From NCBI RefSeq assembly GCF_030269925.1, contig NC_085121.1, positions 8,325,501 through 8,389,500 on the forward strand: DNA of 64,000 nucleotides, given 5' to 3'. Shown here in pieces: positions 20,113-30,497 of this stretch (its first letter is position 1; every line of letters starts with the position of its first letter). The DNA is from Bombyx mori (lineage: Eukaryota > Arthropoda > Insecta > Lepidoptera > Bombycidae). The position numbers and the translations under genes are program-made. The notes beneath the pieces are model-generated. The model searched no databases, was not told where the DNA came from, and saw only the letters and a list, made by a program, of their open reading frames with translations.

Positions 20113-21414
20113 TAGTCAGGTCATAAGTATTGTCATACAGTAAAAACTTTTCTTTTCGAATGCTGGCCACAAAAAAGTTTATTGAACCCGAATTTCGAAT
20201 TGTTCATGAAAATAAAAATAGTATACATTTAGAATTTTACTCATTTTTAAATATGGAGTGGACGCTTAAAGAAGACCGAGTTGCAGTTATTGCGTTGCAT
20301 CGTTGCGGTTACGCGCCAATTCAAATTTTTAACATACTGAAAAATTTGAATATAACCAAAAGATTCGTTTATCGTACCATCAAACGATACAATGAAGACT
20401 CTAGTGTAGATGACAGGTCAAGAAGTGGTCGCCCTCGGTCTGTTAGGATTCCAGCAGTGATAAAAGCTGTGAAAGCGCGAATTCAAAGAAATCCCAAACG
20501 TAAGCAGAAACTGTTGGCCCTTCAGATGGGGTTAAGCAGAACCACGGTGAAAAGGGTGTTAAATGAAGAAGAGGGCTTCGGGCATATCGAAGAAAAACAG
20601 GAAATCGTTTGAATGCTCGTCTAATGGACCTGAGACTGAAGAGATGCCGCGCTTTGTTGAAGCGGTACGCGGGAAAAAATATCGGGAAATTCTTTTTTCG
20701 GATGAAAAAATTTTTACCGTAGAAGAGAGCTACAACAAAAAAAATGATAAGGTGTACGCACACAGTAATGAAGAAGCGAGCAACCGTATTCCGCGTGTCC
20801 AACGAGGTCATTTTCCATCCTCGCTCATGGTATGGTTGGGAGTTTCTTAGTGGGGCTTAACAGAGGTACATTTTTGTGAGAAAGGTGTAAAAACGAATGC
20901 AGCTGTGTATCAAAATACAGTCCTGACGAACCTTGTGGTACCTGTTTCTCATACCATGTTCAATAACAGGCACTGGGTATTCCAACAAGATTCGGCGCCA
21001 GTTCATAGAGCGAAGAGCACACAAGACTGGCTGGCGGCGCGTGAAATCGACTTCATCCGGCACGAAGACTGGCCCTCCTCCAGTCCAGATTTGAATCCGT
21101 TAGATTACAAGATATGGCAACACTTGGAGGAAAAGGCGTGCTCAAAGCCTCATCCCAATTTGGAGTCACTCAAGACATCCTTGATTAAGGCAGCCGCCGA
21201 TATTGACATGGACCTCGTTCGTGCTGCGATAGACGACTGGCCGCGCAGATTGAAGGCCTGTATTCAAAATCACGGAGGTCATTTTGAATAACTTTAGTGT
21301 CATAAGAATCTATGTTTTATTAAGTTCATTTTGGTATATGAATGGTTATATAATGAATAAACTTGTTTCAATTATTTTACATTAAACATGTGACAGAATT
21401 TATGACCTGACTAT
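20113..21414 (+). mobile_element. maT-type (DD37D) mariner, complete ends
   Basis: Inverted ends TAGTCAGGTCATAAGTATT at the left and complement ending TATGACCTGACTA at the right, 1.3 kb in total. The DD37D spacing and end sequence place it in the maT/Bmmar1-like group of silkworm mariners. Confidence 0.85.
20253..21291 (+). pseudogene. DD37D mariner (maT) transposase, frameshifted
   Basis: Starts MEWTLKEDRVAVIALHRCGY (HTH), then SVDDRSRSGRPRSVR, FSDEKIFTVEE (first Asp), WVFQQDSAPVHRAKS (second Asp) and SSPDLNPLDYKIW. The distance from the second Asp to the Asp of LDY is 37 residues, the maT signature. Breaks: a frame change after 20570, a return near 20690, and a TAG at about 20848 inside the VWLGVS block. 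It cannot encode an active enzyme, although its ends could still be mobilised. Confidence 0.85.
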
Positions 21415-21504
21415 GTATTAATATATTTTTTTGTAACGGATACAAAGTAAAATTTAATATAGTAAATCGTGCTAAATTTCAGACTTGATTATATGTAAAA
21501 ATCT

Positions 21505-21895
21505 TCTTTTTCTCCACCTTATCCCACTAGGTGGGGTCGGCACCGCTAATTTTTCTCTTCCATTCTCTTCTATCAGCCGTCATCTCAACACTCACTCCTC
21601 TCTCTCTCATATCGTCATTCACACACTCCATACATGGTAGTTCTTTTGACGTTCAACAAGTATGTACTTTCATTTATGTTGAAAAAAAAAATTTTTTTGA
21701 TTTGATTTGATTTGATTTGATTTGATGTCTTCTTCGGTCGACCTCTTCCCCCTCTACCTTGCACTACCATTTCCATACATCTCCTAGTCACATGCATCTT
21801 CTCTCTACGCATCACATGTCCAAACCACGCTAACCGTCCGCTCCTTAATTTGTTGTTTACCGGGGCCACTTTCACACTTCCTCTGATATACTCAT
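21505..21895 (-). mobile_element. RTE-like LINE C-terminal fragment with an insertion
   Basis: Minus-strand reading gives SGRLAWFGHVMRREKMHVTR and GRGGRGRPKKT, then after an interruption NDDMRERGVSVEM and ADRREWKRKI, the C-terminal end of an RTE-type ORF. The gap (about 21640-21726) holds a T-rich stretch and repeats of TTTGA. Confidence 0.6.
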
Positions 21896-21899
21896 TCTC

Positions 21900-23027
21900 T
21901 GTAAAAATATTTTTTATATATTTGTGTTATATGATATCGAATACGCGGTAACACTTAATGTAATTAATCATATAAATAAATACATTTGAAATAAGGGGGT
22001 AATTCTAATTTAGTTCTAACAGAGCGTTCGTCGCTCTAGTAGGCACCTACCAATATTATTTTGATGCTAGCAATGAAAGCTGCTACTAGCTCAGCGATAG
22101 ATTGATTAATTATCGACAGCTTCTACTATATGCGCCACTTAGTTATTGGACAATCACGGGATTAATTTTTTAGATCAAAAATCTTTTTCGGAAACATTCA
22201 AACCAAAAACGATTTGTGCCTTAGATTGTACTGTTCACTCGGTCTATGTTATTAATGTTGTGAGCCGTTTGTGCGGTCTTTTGTTCTACCACGACGGAGC
22301 TGGAATTCCATCATCACTCGTATTTTTATTGTGTCCATATTGATGAAAAATATGCAAATGGCGTAAAAATAAAACACGAATTCAAAAATAAATTACTGAA
22401 TATGAAAATAGAATGTCATATTTTTGAAGTGAAACTTCTTTAGCCGCGTTACACGCGACAGATTCGTTACGGCTAGAGAGAAAATATAATTTAGGCAGAG
22501 CGAGAGTGAGAAAATAGACAGTGTCCCGCAGACTACTCAACCGTGGAGAAAGGGAAAGGTCAAAGCGAACTAGGTCGTTTCTCTTAAACTGTTTACGGGC
22601 GTCGGCTTCTATATAGCTTGTTATTAGTTTCTTATTGCTCCTGTAGATGGCAGTTAACTCTCTTATATTTTATTTTTAATCAAGGATTTAAAAAAAAAAA
22701 AATTTTTCTATGCATTATTTAAAATATATACAAATGGTGAAGAGGTCGTTTCTCTTATACACAGCGTTCCCTATTACAAGAGAAATTTGATTTAAGGATG
22801 AAAAATGAAGAAAACCACAATACTAGACAAAAGAAGTTTCACTTATTTTACGTGCACCAAGTTGCAGGTGCATCATTTTTTTAAATTAAATTCATTTGGA
22901 TTTAGCATTTATTGCCAGCAAACGTAAATTACGTTTGAAATGGCCAGTTTTGTAAAAGGCTACTTCATAGGTTAAGGCCTATTACAACATGCTCGTTTAT
23001 TTAGTATTTACATTATCTCATATTTTT
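21900..23027. other. Unassigned intergenic/intronic sequence
   Basis: Unique, moderately AT-rich sequence. A 65-codon open frame at 22146-22343 has no recognisable family. No splice-flanked serpin-like exon was found here. Confidence 0.35.
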
Positions 23028-23252
23028 ACTGGTGGTAGGACTTCTTGTGAGTCCACACGGGTAGGTACCACCACCCTGCCTATTTCAACCGTGAAGCAGT
23101 AATGCGTTTCGGTTTGAAGGGTGGGGCAGCCGTTGTAACTATACCGAGAACTTAGAACTTATATATCAAGGTGGGTGGCGCATTTACGTTGTAGATATCT
23201 ATGGGCTCCGGTAACCACTTAACACCAGGGGGGCTGTGAGCTCGCCAGCCCA
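23028..23252 (+). mobile_element. Bm1 SINE, 5'-truncated
   Basis: It starts ACTGGTGGTAGGACTTCTTG and runs through the Bm1 body to GGGCTGTGAGCTCGCC. The poly(A) tail is lost. Confidence 0.85.
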
Positions 23253-23605
23253 ACCTGACCTCGGCCGCGCGGATGGCATCGTGGGCTGGATATATATTTA
23301 TATATTATATACATTTGTATAGAATTATGCATGTGTGTGTGCTTTTATACGTTTGAAGTAATACGTTAGTAATATGTTAATCAAAGTACCTTTAATTATT
23401 ACTTTGATCAATATGTTCAGTACGTATTTCATTCTCTATGTATAACACTTTAACCAACGTTTATGACTTTAAAATATTGTTCTGATACGCTTTTTATGGA
23501 ATTAAAAATTCAGAAGAGAGAAGAGATTGCTTAAAATAAAAGCAAGGTCTTTTTATTCACTTTTTCTATTACAATTGCAGCTTACTGTGCTTAGATAAAT
23601 AAATA

Positions 23606-25100
23606 AATCCACTCATGAAGCCATGTGTATGTGTACCTATATCAATGCTTGATGTTTGGTAGTGGCGGTGTATAGACATCAACCCAGTGAAAAGCACAGC
23701 GGTGTTCTTTCAAAGGGGAAACTCAACTCGTATTTCCTCCCTCAATAAATTAATAAATCCACTCATGAAGCCATGTGTATGTGTATACCAATGCTTGATG
23801 TTTGGTAGTGGCGGTGTATAGACATCAATCCAGCGAAAAGCACAGCGGTGCTCTTTCAAAGGGCAAACTCAACCCGTATTTCCTCCCGCATTAGGAGGAG
23901 AAATCTCACACCCCCGATTACTCTCTTTAGACAACCCGTACCCTGGGCCAGGAAGGTCAAGTACCTGGGCGTTACCCTAGATGCATCGATGACATTCCGC
24001 CCACATATAAAATCAGTCCGTGACCGTGCCGCGTTTATTCTCGGTAGACTCTACCCTATGATCTGTAAGCGGAGTAAAATGTCCCTTCGGAACAAGGTGA
24101 CACTTTACAAAACTTGCATAAGGCCCGTCATGACTTACGCGAGTGTGGTGTTCCCTCACGCGGCCCGCACACACATAGACATGCTCCAATCCCTACAGTC
24201 CCTCTTTTGCAGGTTAGCCGTCGGAGCTCCGTGGTTCGTGAGGAACTTTGACCTACACGACAACCTGGGCCTCGAATCAATCCGGAAATACATGAAGTCA
24301 GCATCGGAACGGTACTTCTATAAGGCTTATACGTCATGATAATCGCCTTATCGTAGCCGCCGCTGACTACTCCCCGAATCCTGATCACGCAGGAGCCAGT
24401 CACCGTCGATGCCCTAGACACGTTCTTACGGATCGATCAGATCCAATAAGCCGAATCTTCTCAGCTAGTCGCGATTCAGATCCGGTAGTAGATTCATTCG
24501 CGAAGCAGCTGCCCTTGAGTTGTTAGGTCTCCTTCGGAGGCGCTCGGGCAGATGTTAGCAAATCCCACCCCTCCTGAGACAGTTGCTAGCCCACCTTTTT
24601 ATTTTTTATTGCCTAGATGTGTGGACGAGCTCACAGCCCACCTGGTGTTAAGTGGTTACTGGAACCCATAGACATCTACAACGTAAATGCGCCACACACC
24701 TTGAGATATAAGTTCTAAGGTCTCAGTATAGTTACAACGGCTGCCCCACCCATCAAACCGAAACGCATTACTGCTTCACGGCAGAAATAGGCGGGGCGGT
24801 GGTACCTACCCGTGTGGACTCACAAGAGGTCCTACCACCAGTAATTACGCAAATTATAATTTTGCGGGTTTGATTTTTTATTACACGATGTTATTCCTTC
24901 ACCGTGGAAGTCAATCGTGAACAATTGTTAAGTACGTATTTCATTAGAAAAGTTGGTACCCGCCTGTGGGATTCGAACACCGTTGCATCGCTATATACGG
25001 ATGCACCGGACGTCTTATCCTTTAGGCCACGACGACTTCAACCTGTCCTGGTGAAACTGGAAAGGCCTCCGGGCCATCAGTAAACCTTCAATCATAAAAA
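23606..25100 (+). mobile_element. Jockey-type LINE, 3' part, with nested Bm1
   Basis: Frame at 23848-24339 encodes the end of a reverse-transcriptase protein: INPAKSTAVLFQR before it, then RKVKYLGVTLDASMTFRPHI, TLYKTCIRPVMTYASVVF and WFVRNFDLHDNLGLESIR, as in Jockey-clade LINEs of silkworm. A frameshift near 24340 separates the last part. A tandem duplication of about 145 bp (23606-23745, 23752-23895) lies at the 5' end. The 3' UTR is interrupted by Bm1 (24596-25037) and resumes CCTGTCCTGGTGAAACTGG. Confidence 0.75.
24596..25037 (-). mobile_element. Bm1 SINE, near full length
   Basis: Minus-strand Bm1 from the tRNA-like head (AAGTCGTCGTGGCCTAAAGG) to the AATAAAAAATAAAAA tail, about 440 bp. 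It is inserted in the 3' UTR of the Jockey-type LINE. Confidence 0.9.
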
Positions 25101-25265
25101 GTGACGGTGTCCCAGTTAACTGTAGTTTTAGGACGTGAGCCAGTTAGTTTATTCATAATAAATAATTATATATTCATTATATATTCATAATAAATTATTT
25201 TCTCCGATGATAAATTTTAATGTGCTACAAACGCTGATATAAAGTATATAGAGATTCTTTTTTCT

Positions 25266-25690
25266 TTCCTAGCGTAACCTTAACTAGTAGGTGAGTTCGC
25301 GAGGCTTCAAACCTGACGATGTTGCTAACACGAACCCTAGCAAGAGCCGTGCTTCGCAGAATCTACCATCGGATCGGAAACGCGACCTACTGAGACGATC
25401 CGGCGAGAAACTCAGCGGGCTGTGTCTGTGGGTTAATATACTCGCCGAGCCCTTCGTCGCAAGCGACGGGTTCGAGGGCAACGATGACCTGTGCTTGGGG
25501 TACCTAACAGCACCATTAGAGGATCGGGAGGATCGGAAATGACGTGTTTTGGGCGACGTCGACTGTTTACCATTTGGTCCGCAGGATTGGCTATGTAGTT
25601 TCCGGCGGCCACGATGAGAGAATTCTCATGTCGTGGTGCTTTATCGAAATAGCGCAATAGAGCGAGCAATGCTGTCGACAACAACTAGTG
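25266..25690 (-). mobile_element. Jockey-type LINE 3' fragment
   Basis: Minus-strand peptide FDKAPRHENSLIVAAGNYI then SRRRPKHVISDPPDP is the C-terminal end of the same LINE family, followed by the shared 3' UTR (complement of GATCCGGCGAGAAACTCAGC). Confidence 0.7.
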
Positions 25691-25826
25691 ACGTATACAA
25701 ACACATGTTGGTCCTTGACTAATAATATTCTTGGCAACCTTTATATTCACAAAACCTTTACTGCATTAATTATGTTTAATTATCATTATTATTTGTAGTC
25801 TTATGCAACTATTCGTTATTTTTCAG

Positions 25827-25957
25827 CCATGGTCGTAAGTGGCGGCATCACGTCTGCAGGAGGACAGTTCATTCGATATTTTGTGGCCAACAGACCATTT
25901 CTGGCTGCGATTCACGTACGCGAAATTCCATGCTTCCTTGCGCATTTTCGCGGGTAG
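25827..25957 (+). CDS. Alternative serpin last exon D'
   Basis: The acceptor TTCGTTATTTTTCAG and phase-1 overhang CC give Ala, then MVVSGGITSAGGQFIRYF, VANRPFLAAIHVREIPCF and LAHFRG, stop TAG. It is homologous to exon D: the shared core is VANRPFLA, but the RCL after MVV is almost wholly different and the protein is two residues shorter. It is the most distal clear member of the array, so the host serpin gene would span at least 26 kb. Confidence 0.8.
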
Positions 25958-26721
25958 AACAATCGATACACAAATTTATATTTTATACCTACTGTCAAAC
26001 CACTGTCACTGTATTAATCTGTATTTAAAATAACATGGACAATCTAAAATTAAAAAGTATAATAGAAAAAGAGTTATAGTTTAAATGAGTAAAAACGAAA
26101 CAAAAACATTAGCACAAGTATTACTAATTTTTTTATATATCTTAAAGTGCCTTGGTTAGAATATAGTGTTCAAATATTAAAATTATTGCATTGTTATAGG
26201 TTCTTGTAAATTTTAAAGTTGATTGAATAAAACTTGAAAGATACAAACAACCAGGATTACAAAATTATAATAAAAAAGTTTCAAAACTTCTCTTGAATTA
26301 CTCAAATTAAACATTATTTCAATTATGTGTTTTATTTGTTTCGCTAAACAACACGATTTCTTTTATTATTTTCCTTCTGTAATTAATTTCGACCTCTGCG
26401 ATTGATAGCTGATTTTTTTATTTGGATTTGGATTTGAACCTGGAAATAGTCGATTCAATCGATACGTATACTCCGGGTGCCATCCCGTTGGACTTGAATT
26501 GTTTTTTTTTTCTATCCTTGGGCCTTAAAGCCAATTCCTGCATTCTGAATTGTGGGACTCACTGATCTAGAGTTTGTACAATGCAGTGATTGTACATCCA
26601 CCAAATTGATACCTCGTCGTAGGCTTATCATGATCACGTTTGTATGTGTTTGTGTGTTTTACATGATCCTTGAATGAGTACATAGTGCTTGCGTTAAAAA
26701 ATGGTACTGTTAATAATTACT
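25958..26721. other. Unassigned sequence after exon D'
   Basis: AT-rich. The part 26500-26690 is less AT-rich and may be an old repeat (CCTTGGGCCTTAAAGCCAAT), but the family is unknown. No coding feature was seen. Confidence 0.35.
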
Positions 26722-26970
26722 GTTACTGGTGGTAGGACATTTTGTGAGTCTGCGCGGGTAGGTACCACCGCCCTGCCTATTTCTGCCGTGAAGCAGTAGT
26801 GCGTTTCGGTCTGAAGGGTAGGGCAGCCGTTGTAACTATACTGAGATCTTTAGAACTTATATCTCAAGGTGGGTGGCGCATTTACGTTGTAGATGTATAT
26901 GGGGTCCAGTAACCACTTAACACCAGGTGGGCTGTGAACTCGTCCATCCATCAAAGCAATAAAAAAAAAA
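26722..26970 (+). mobile_element. Bm1 SINE, 5'-truncated
   Basis: TTACTGGTGGTAGGACATTT through GGGCTGTGAACTCGTCC and an A-rich end. Confidence 0.85.
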
Positions 26971-27177
26971 ATGGTACTTTTTATACGCCACTTGTAAAAC
27001 ATATTTTATCTTATAACGCGCACATCCCTATTTGTTCTCCTCGTGGGTCTTGGAGGGGCATACATGCGAGTGGAGCAGCAGAGACGCCGTCGGCCGACCA
27101 CGAAGCTTCGAGAAAGGAGTCAAACGTCAATCCTACAGTCGATATAATACCATCGAACTATTATACCTTGGTATAGT

Positions 27178-27392
27178 CGTCGTGGTCTAAAGGATAAGAC
27201 TTCCGGTGCATTCGTGTTGAAGCGATGCACCGGTGTTCGAATCCCAGGCGAGTACCAATGTTTCTAATGAAATACGTACCTACTCAACAAATGTTCACGA
27301 TTGACTTCCACGGTGAAGGAATAACATCGTGTAATAAAAATCAAACCCGCAAAATTATAATTTGCGTAATTAACCACCCACCCATCTAAGCA

Positions 27393-27456
<64 letters not shown>
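27178..27456 (+). mobile_element. Bm1 SINE with tRNA-like head, internal deletion and 62-nt poly(A)
   Basis: The head CGTCGTGGTCTAAAGGATAA and B-box-like GGTGTTCGAATCCC are intact. The Bm1 body jumps from AATTTGCGTAATTA straight to ACCCACCCATCTAAGC, removing about 200 bp, and ends in an uninterrupted run of 62 A (27395-27456). The long pure tail suggests a recent insertion. Confidence 0.85.
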
Positions 27457-27457
<1 letters not shown>

Positions 27458-27944
27458 ATCGATGTCATTTAAAACGATACACCTTAAACTGGGATAGTTT
27501 TAATTCGTTATAATCTTCAATTTCTTTTACCGAATTTCTACATTATGTACCCACAAATAGGGAAAAATATATATTTTAGAATGCCTCGAACTAATCGCAA
27601 TGTAAAATGCTAATTTAATGAAAAGAATGCAATACAAACAATTTATAGTGTGTACTTCTAACGGCGGAGCACATAATCTTATCGCACATCCAGGCGTAAC
27701 CGCGAACTTCACAGTTGATTAAAGTTTCTTTGATTATAATATTTACATCAAAATTCCAGAAATTGATTCACAGCAATGAAATTTGTGACTGGCGATTTTT
27801 TCTTATTAGCTTACCTCGATATTAAATTCAATTTACTGCTACCACTTAAAAGTATTTAAATAATTTTAGATGCATAAAGATATATGCTTTTACGCAGCAT
27901 TACATAATGTTCAGTATGTAGGTTCTAAATGGGAAGGTCATCAT

Positions 27945-28215
27945 TAATGCACTTTGTGGTAGGCAGCGGCTTGGCACTACAGTGTGCTTAGAGCGAATTC
28001 CTAACGTTCTCGATCGCGTTAAAGTTAACTGAAATTTGTATGCAGTTGGAGCAGCGCTCCCAGCGGCAAACGGAGGCAAACTTGCCGACTCCATACAATT
28101 TGTGTTAACTTTTACGTTATCGAGAACGTAAGAAAGCTCGCAGTAAGAACACCGACGTCCAGCGCCGACGGTTATCACTCATCAGGTGGGCGGTATGCTT
28201 ATTTACCTGCAATGA
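27945..28215 (+). mobile_element. SINE-like fragment interrupted by a MITE
   Basis: CACTTTGTGGTAGGCAGCGG at the left and CATCAGGTGGGCGGTATGC at the right belong to the same SINE-like family as 9893-10010. The MITE at 27980-28152 lies between them. Confidence 0.55.
27980..28152. mobile_element. MITE of the CAGTGTGCTTAGTGCGAG family
   Basis: About 170 bp with imperfect inverted ends: CAGTGTGCTTAGAGCGA followed by AACGTTCTCGAT, and the complement TATCGAGAACGT with GCTCGCAGTAAG. Sister copies at 15148-15364 and 56413-56578. Confidence 0.65.
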
Positions 28216-28419
28216 TAATAAAACTATCACTAGAAACATCAGATACAACAAATGAACGTGATCCATTTAAAGCGCATGATGATACGAAAAAGATTTTTTT
28301 CATTTCAGTGTGTTCTCAAGTCGGTTCCTGAAAAATATCACATACCGAGTTTCGACAGAACTTTTCGCAGATAGGAGTATAGTAAGCGCGCACCCCGTTA
28401 TGTACTACCTATAGGTGAA

Positions 28420-28903
28420 GCTGGAGTCATGGTCCAGACGGCTGGCCGATCCTTCGGCTGGTCGTAGGACCGTCGAGGCGATTCGCCCGGTCCTTGTGAA
28501 CTGGGTGAATCGTGACAGAGGACGCCTCACTTTCCGGCTCACGCAGGTGCTCACTGGGCATGGTTGCTTCGGTGAGTTCCTGCACCGGATCGGAGCCGAG
28601 CCGACGGCAGAGTGCCACCATTGTGGTTGCGACTTGGACACGGCGGAGCACACGCTCGTTGCCTGCCCCGCATGGGAGGGGTGGCGCCGTGTCCTCGTCG
28701 CAAAAATAGGAAACGACTTGTCGTTGCCGAGTGTTGTGGCATCGATGCTCGGTGACGACGAGTCGTGGAAGGCGATGCTCGACTTCTGCGAGTGCACCAT
28801 CTCGCAGAAGGAGGCGGCGGGGCGCGTGAGAGACGCACAGGCCCGCCGCCGTCGAGCGGGGGCCAGCGAGGAGGCGGATCTCGCCCAAGCCCTGGCCCTC
28901 TAA
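28420..28903 (+). pseudogene. R1-type LINE ORF2, C-terminal part
   Basis: Open to the native stop at 28901-28903. It carries the conserved end of R1-clade ORF2: RPVLVNWVNRDRGRLTFRLT, GHGCFGEFLHRI, then the CHHCGCDLDTAEHTLVACPA zinc-binding block (C-X2-C pair with His and Cys) and a charged tail. Reverse transcriptase and endonuclease are missing through 5' truncation. Confidence 0.8.
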
Positions 28904-29222
28904 GTGTTTCGGGTCTCCCTCACATGTCGGCCTGGGGACCGACGAAGGGGGCCTAAGAAGACGACGTGCAAGCTGCTCTGCACGCGTTTTATGCATGAGC
29001 ATCCGGGTGATGGAAGGCCGGCTATCCTCAACCCACGCTGGTTCTGACCCAGCGGGGTATTCCGTAGGATAGACCATTCTAACCGGCGCCATCTAGGCGG
29101 GCTTCGGATAGCCTGCCGACCGAGAGGGCTGGTGGTCGTGGCGCCGACGACCGCCAGTCCGGCGTCCCGAGGGGGAGGGTGATGGGAGAGATGTGCTCCG
29201 CACTAAACGCTTCACTTTCCCC

Positions 29223-29590
29223 TGTGGCGTCCTCCACACAGTGGCAGACATGCAAAAAAATCGTACGGTGTAATGTGCATAAACAAAACGTAAAAAGCTC
29301 GACTCGTACGACGGCCGGTCACGTCACCTCCCGCCCGCCAGTCCGCACCACGCTTTCGCTTGCGACGCATGTGACACTGCTATAATATTATAAAAAATCG
29401 TTCTACCGCCAGAAAATATATTTTATCATTTTGAACTTATAATTAATTATCCACATCTTCTTTCTGCTTTCCTGTGCTTGTGCTTCTTACCAAAATACAA
29501 ACTATTAACTGTTGGTGGAGTGTTTAATTTGGGATATATTCTGGAACACGCCGGGACAACCCCGTATCTCCCGCTACACGGACCACCACA
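29223..29590 (+). repeat. 5' LTR of the Kabuki-like element
   Basis: It starts TGTGGCGTCCTCCACACAG and ends GGACCACCACA. It is identical to 33663-34030 except AAAAAATCG/AAACAATCG near 29391. Confidence 0.85.
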
Positions 29591-29591
29591 C

Positions 29592-29604
29592 TGGTGACCC
29601 CGAC
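29592..29604 (+). other. Primer-binding site (tRNA-Trp type)
   Basis: TGGTGACCCCGAC directly follows the 5' LTR and complements the 3' end of eukaryotic tRNA-Trp (ending GTCGGGGTCACCA). Confidence 0.75.
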
Positions 29605-29654
29605 AACAAGAAGATAAGTAGCATAAAACAGTAAGAAGACGATTTACATTAGTC

Positions 29655-30497
29655 ATGGCCAATCAAGATGGCGGATCGAAGTCAAACAATGGATCATCGA
29701 AGACTTTTACACCATCCGACACGACCGACATTTATCGTATCGGAGTGCGACCACCACCATTTTGGGCCGAAGAACCAGCCGTTTGGTTCTCACAGCTAGA
29801 AGGCAATTTTGTGCTGTCCGGTATTAAGGATGACGATACAAAATTTTATTATGTCACTTCAACACTGGAACATAGATATGCCGCAGAAGTGAAAGATATC
29901 ATCGTTTCACCTCCAAAGACCGGGAAATACGAACGATTGAAAAGCGAACTGATCAAGCGTCTATCTACATCGCGAGAAAAGGAAGTAAAACAGCTACTCA
30001 TGCATGAGGAACTTGGGGACCGACGACCGTCGCAATTTCTCCGACATTTGCAGCAACTCGCAGGACCAACGGTTCCAGAAGAATTTATAAAAACCATCTG
30101 GACCAGCCGCTTGCCCACTACACTTCAACCGATCATTGTATCTCAGAAACGACTGGACTTACTGGCTTTAGCAGACCTAGCCGACAGTGTGCACGAAATA
30201 ATACCATGCTCGCCTCAAATAGCCACAACATCAGCACTAAAGGCTACAGAACCGTCGCTCGCGTCGATGGCTAAGCAGATCGACGAACTTTCAAGGCAAG
30301 TGAAGGCACTTACGACTCATAAACACCGCTCCAGATCTAGGACTAGAAGAGACAGTCCAGATAGAAAAACGAAACGGTCACAGTCTAGCTATAAAAAGTT
30401 TCCGACATGTTGGTACCACTATAAATTTGGCAATCAAGCGAAATGGTGCACAAAACCTTGTGATTTTCGGCCGGAAAACTACCAAGGCAGTCGGTAA
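29655..30497 (+). CDS. Gag polyprotein of the Kabuki-like element
   Basis: 280 codons, start ATG at 29655 soon after the PBS. The N-terminal third has the capsid-like [20 protein letters not shown] motif common to insect gypsy Gag. A middle helix-rich part follows ([20 protein letters not shown], ending in the [12 protein letters not shown] region). Then come a basic Arg/Ser stretch ([15 protein letters not shown]) and a C-terminal zinc motif [18 protein letters not shown], a CHCC pattern rather than CCHC. Gag would form particles around the element RNA. It overlaps pol by one base (TAATG), so pol is reached by frameshift or reinitiation. The frame is intact. Confidence 0.85.
   Translation: MANQDGGSKSNNGSSKTFTPSDTTDIYRIGVRPPPFWAEEPAVWFSQLEGNFVLSGIKDDDTKFYYVTSTLEHRYAAEVKDIIVSPPKTGKYERLKSELIKRLSTSREKEVKQLLMHEELGDRRPSQFLRHLQQLAGPTVPEEFIKTIWTSRLPTTLQPIIVSQKRLDLLALADLADSVHEIIPCSPQIATTSALKATEPSLASMAKQIDELSRQVKALTTHKHRSRSRTRRDSPDRKTKRSQSSYKKFPTCWYHYKFGNQAKWCTKPCDFRPENYQGSR

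Noticed and set aside
21695..21726. Direct repeats of TTTGA considered as a CRISPR-like or regulatory array
   Set aside because: Simple pentanucleotide microsatellite inside LINE debris; no spacers.
22146..22343. 65-codon open frame in unique sequence
   Set aside because: No homology, splice signals or codon pattern to support it.
28427..29092. 221-codon minus-strand open frame
   Set aside because: Antisense to the R1-type ORF and its 3' UTR.
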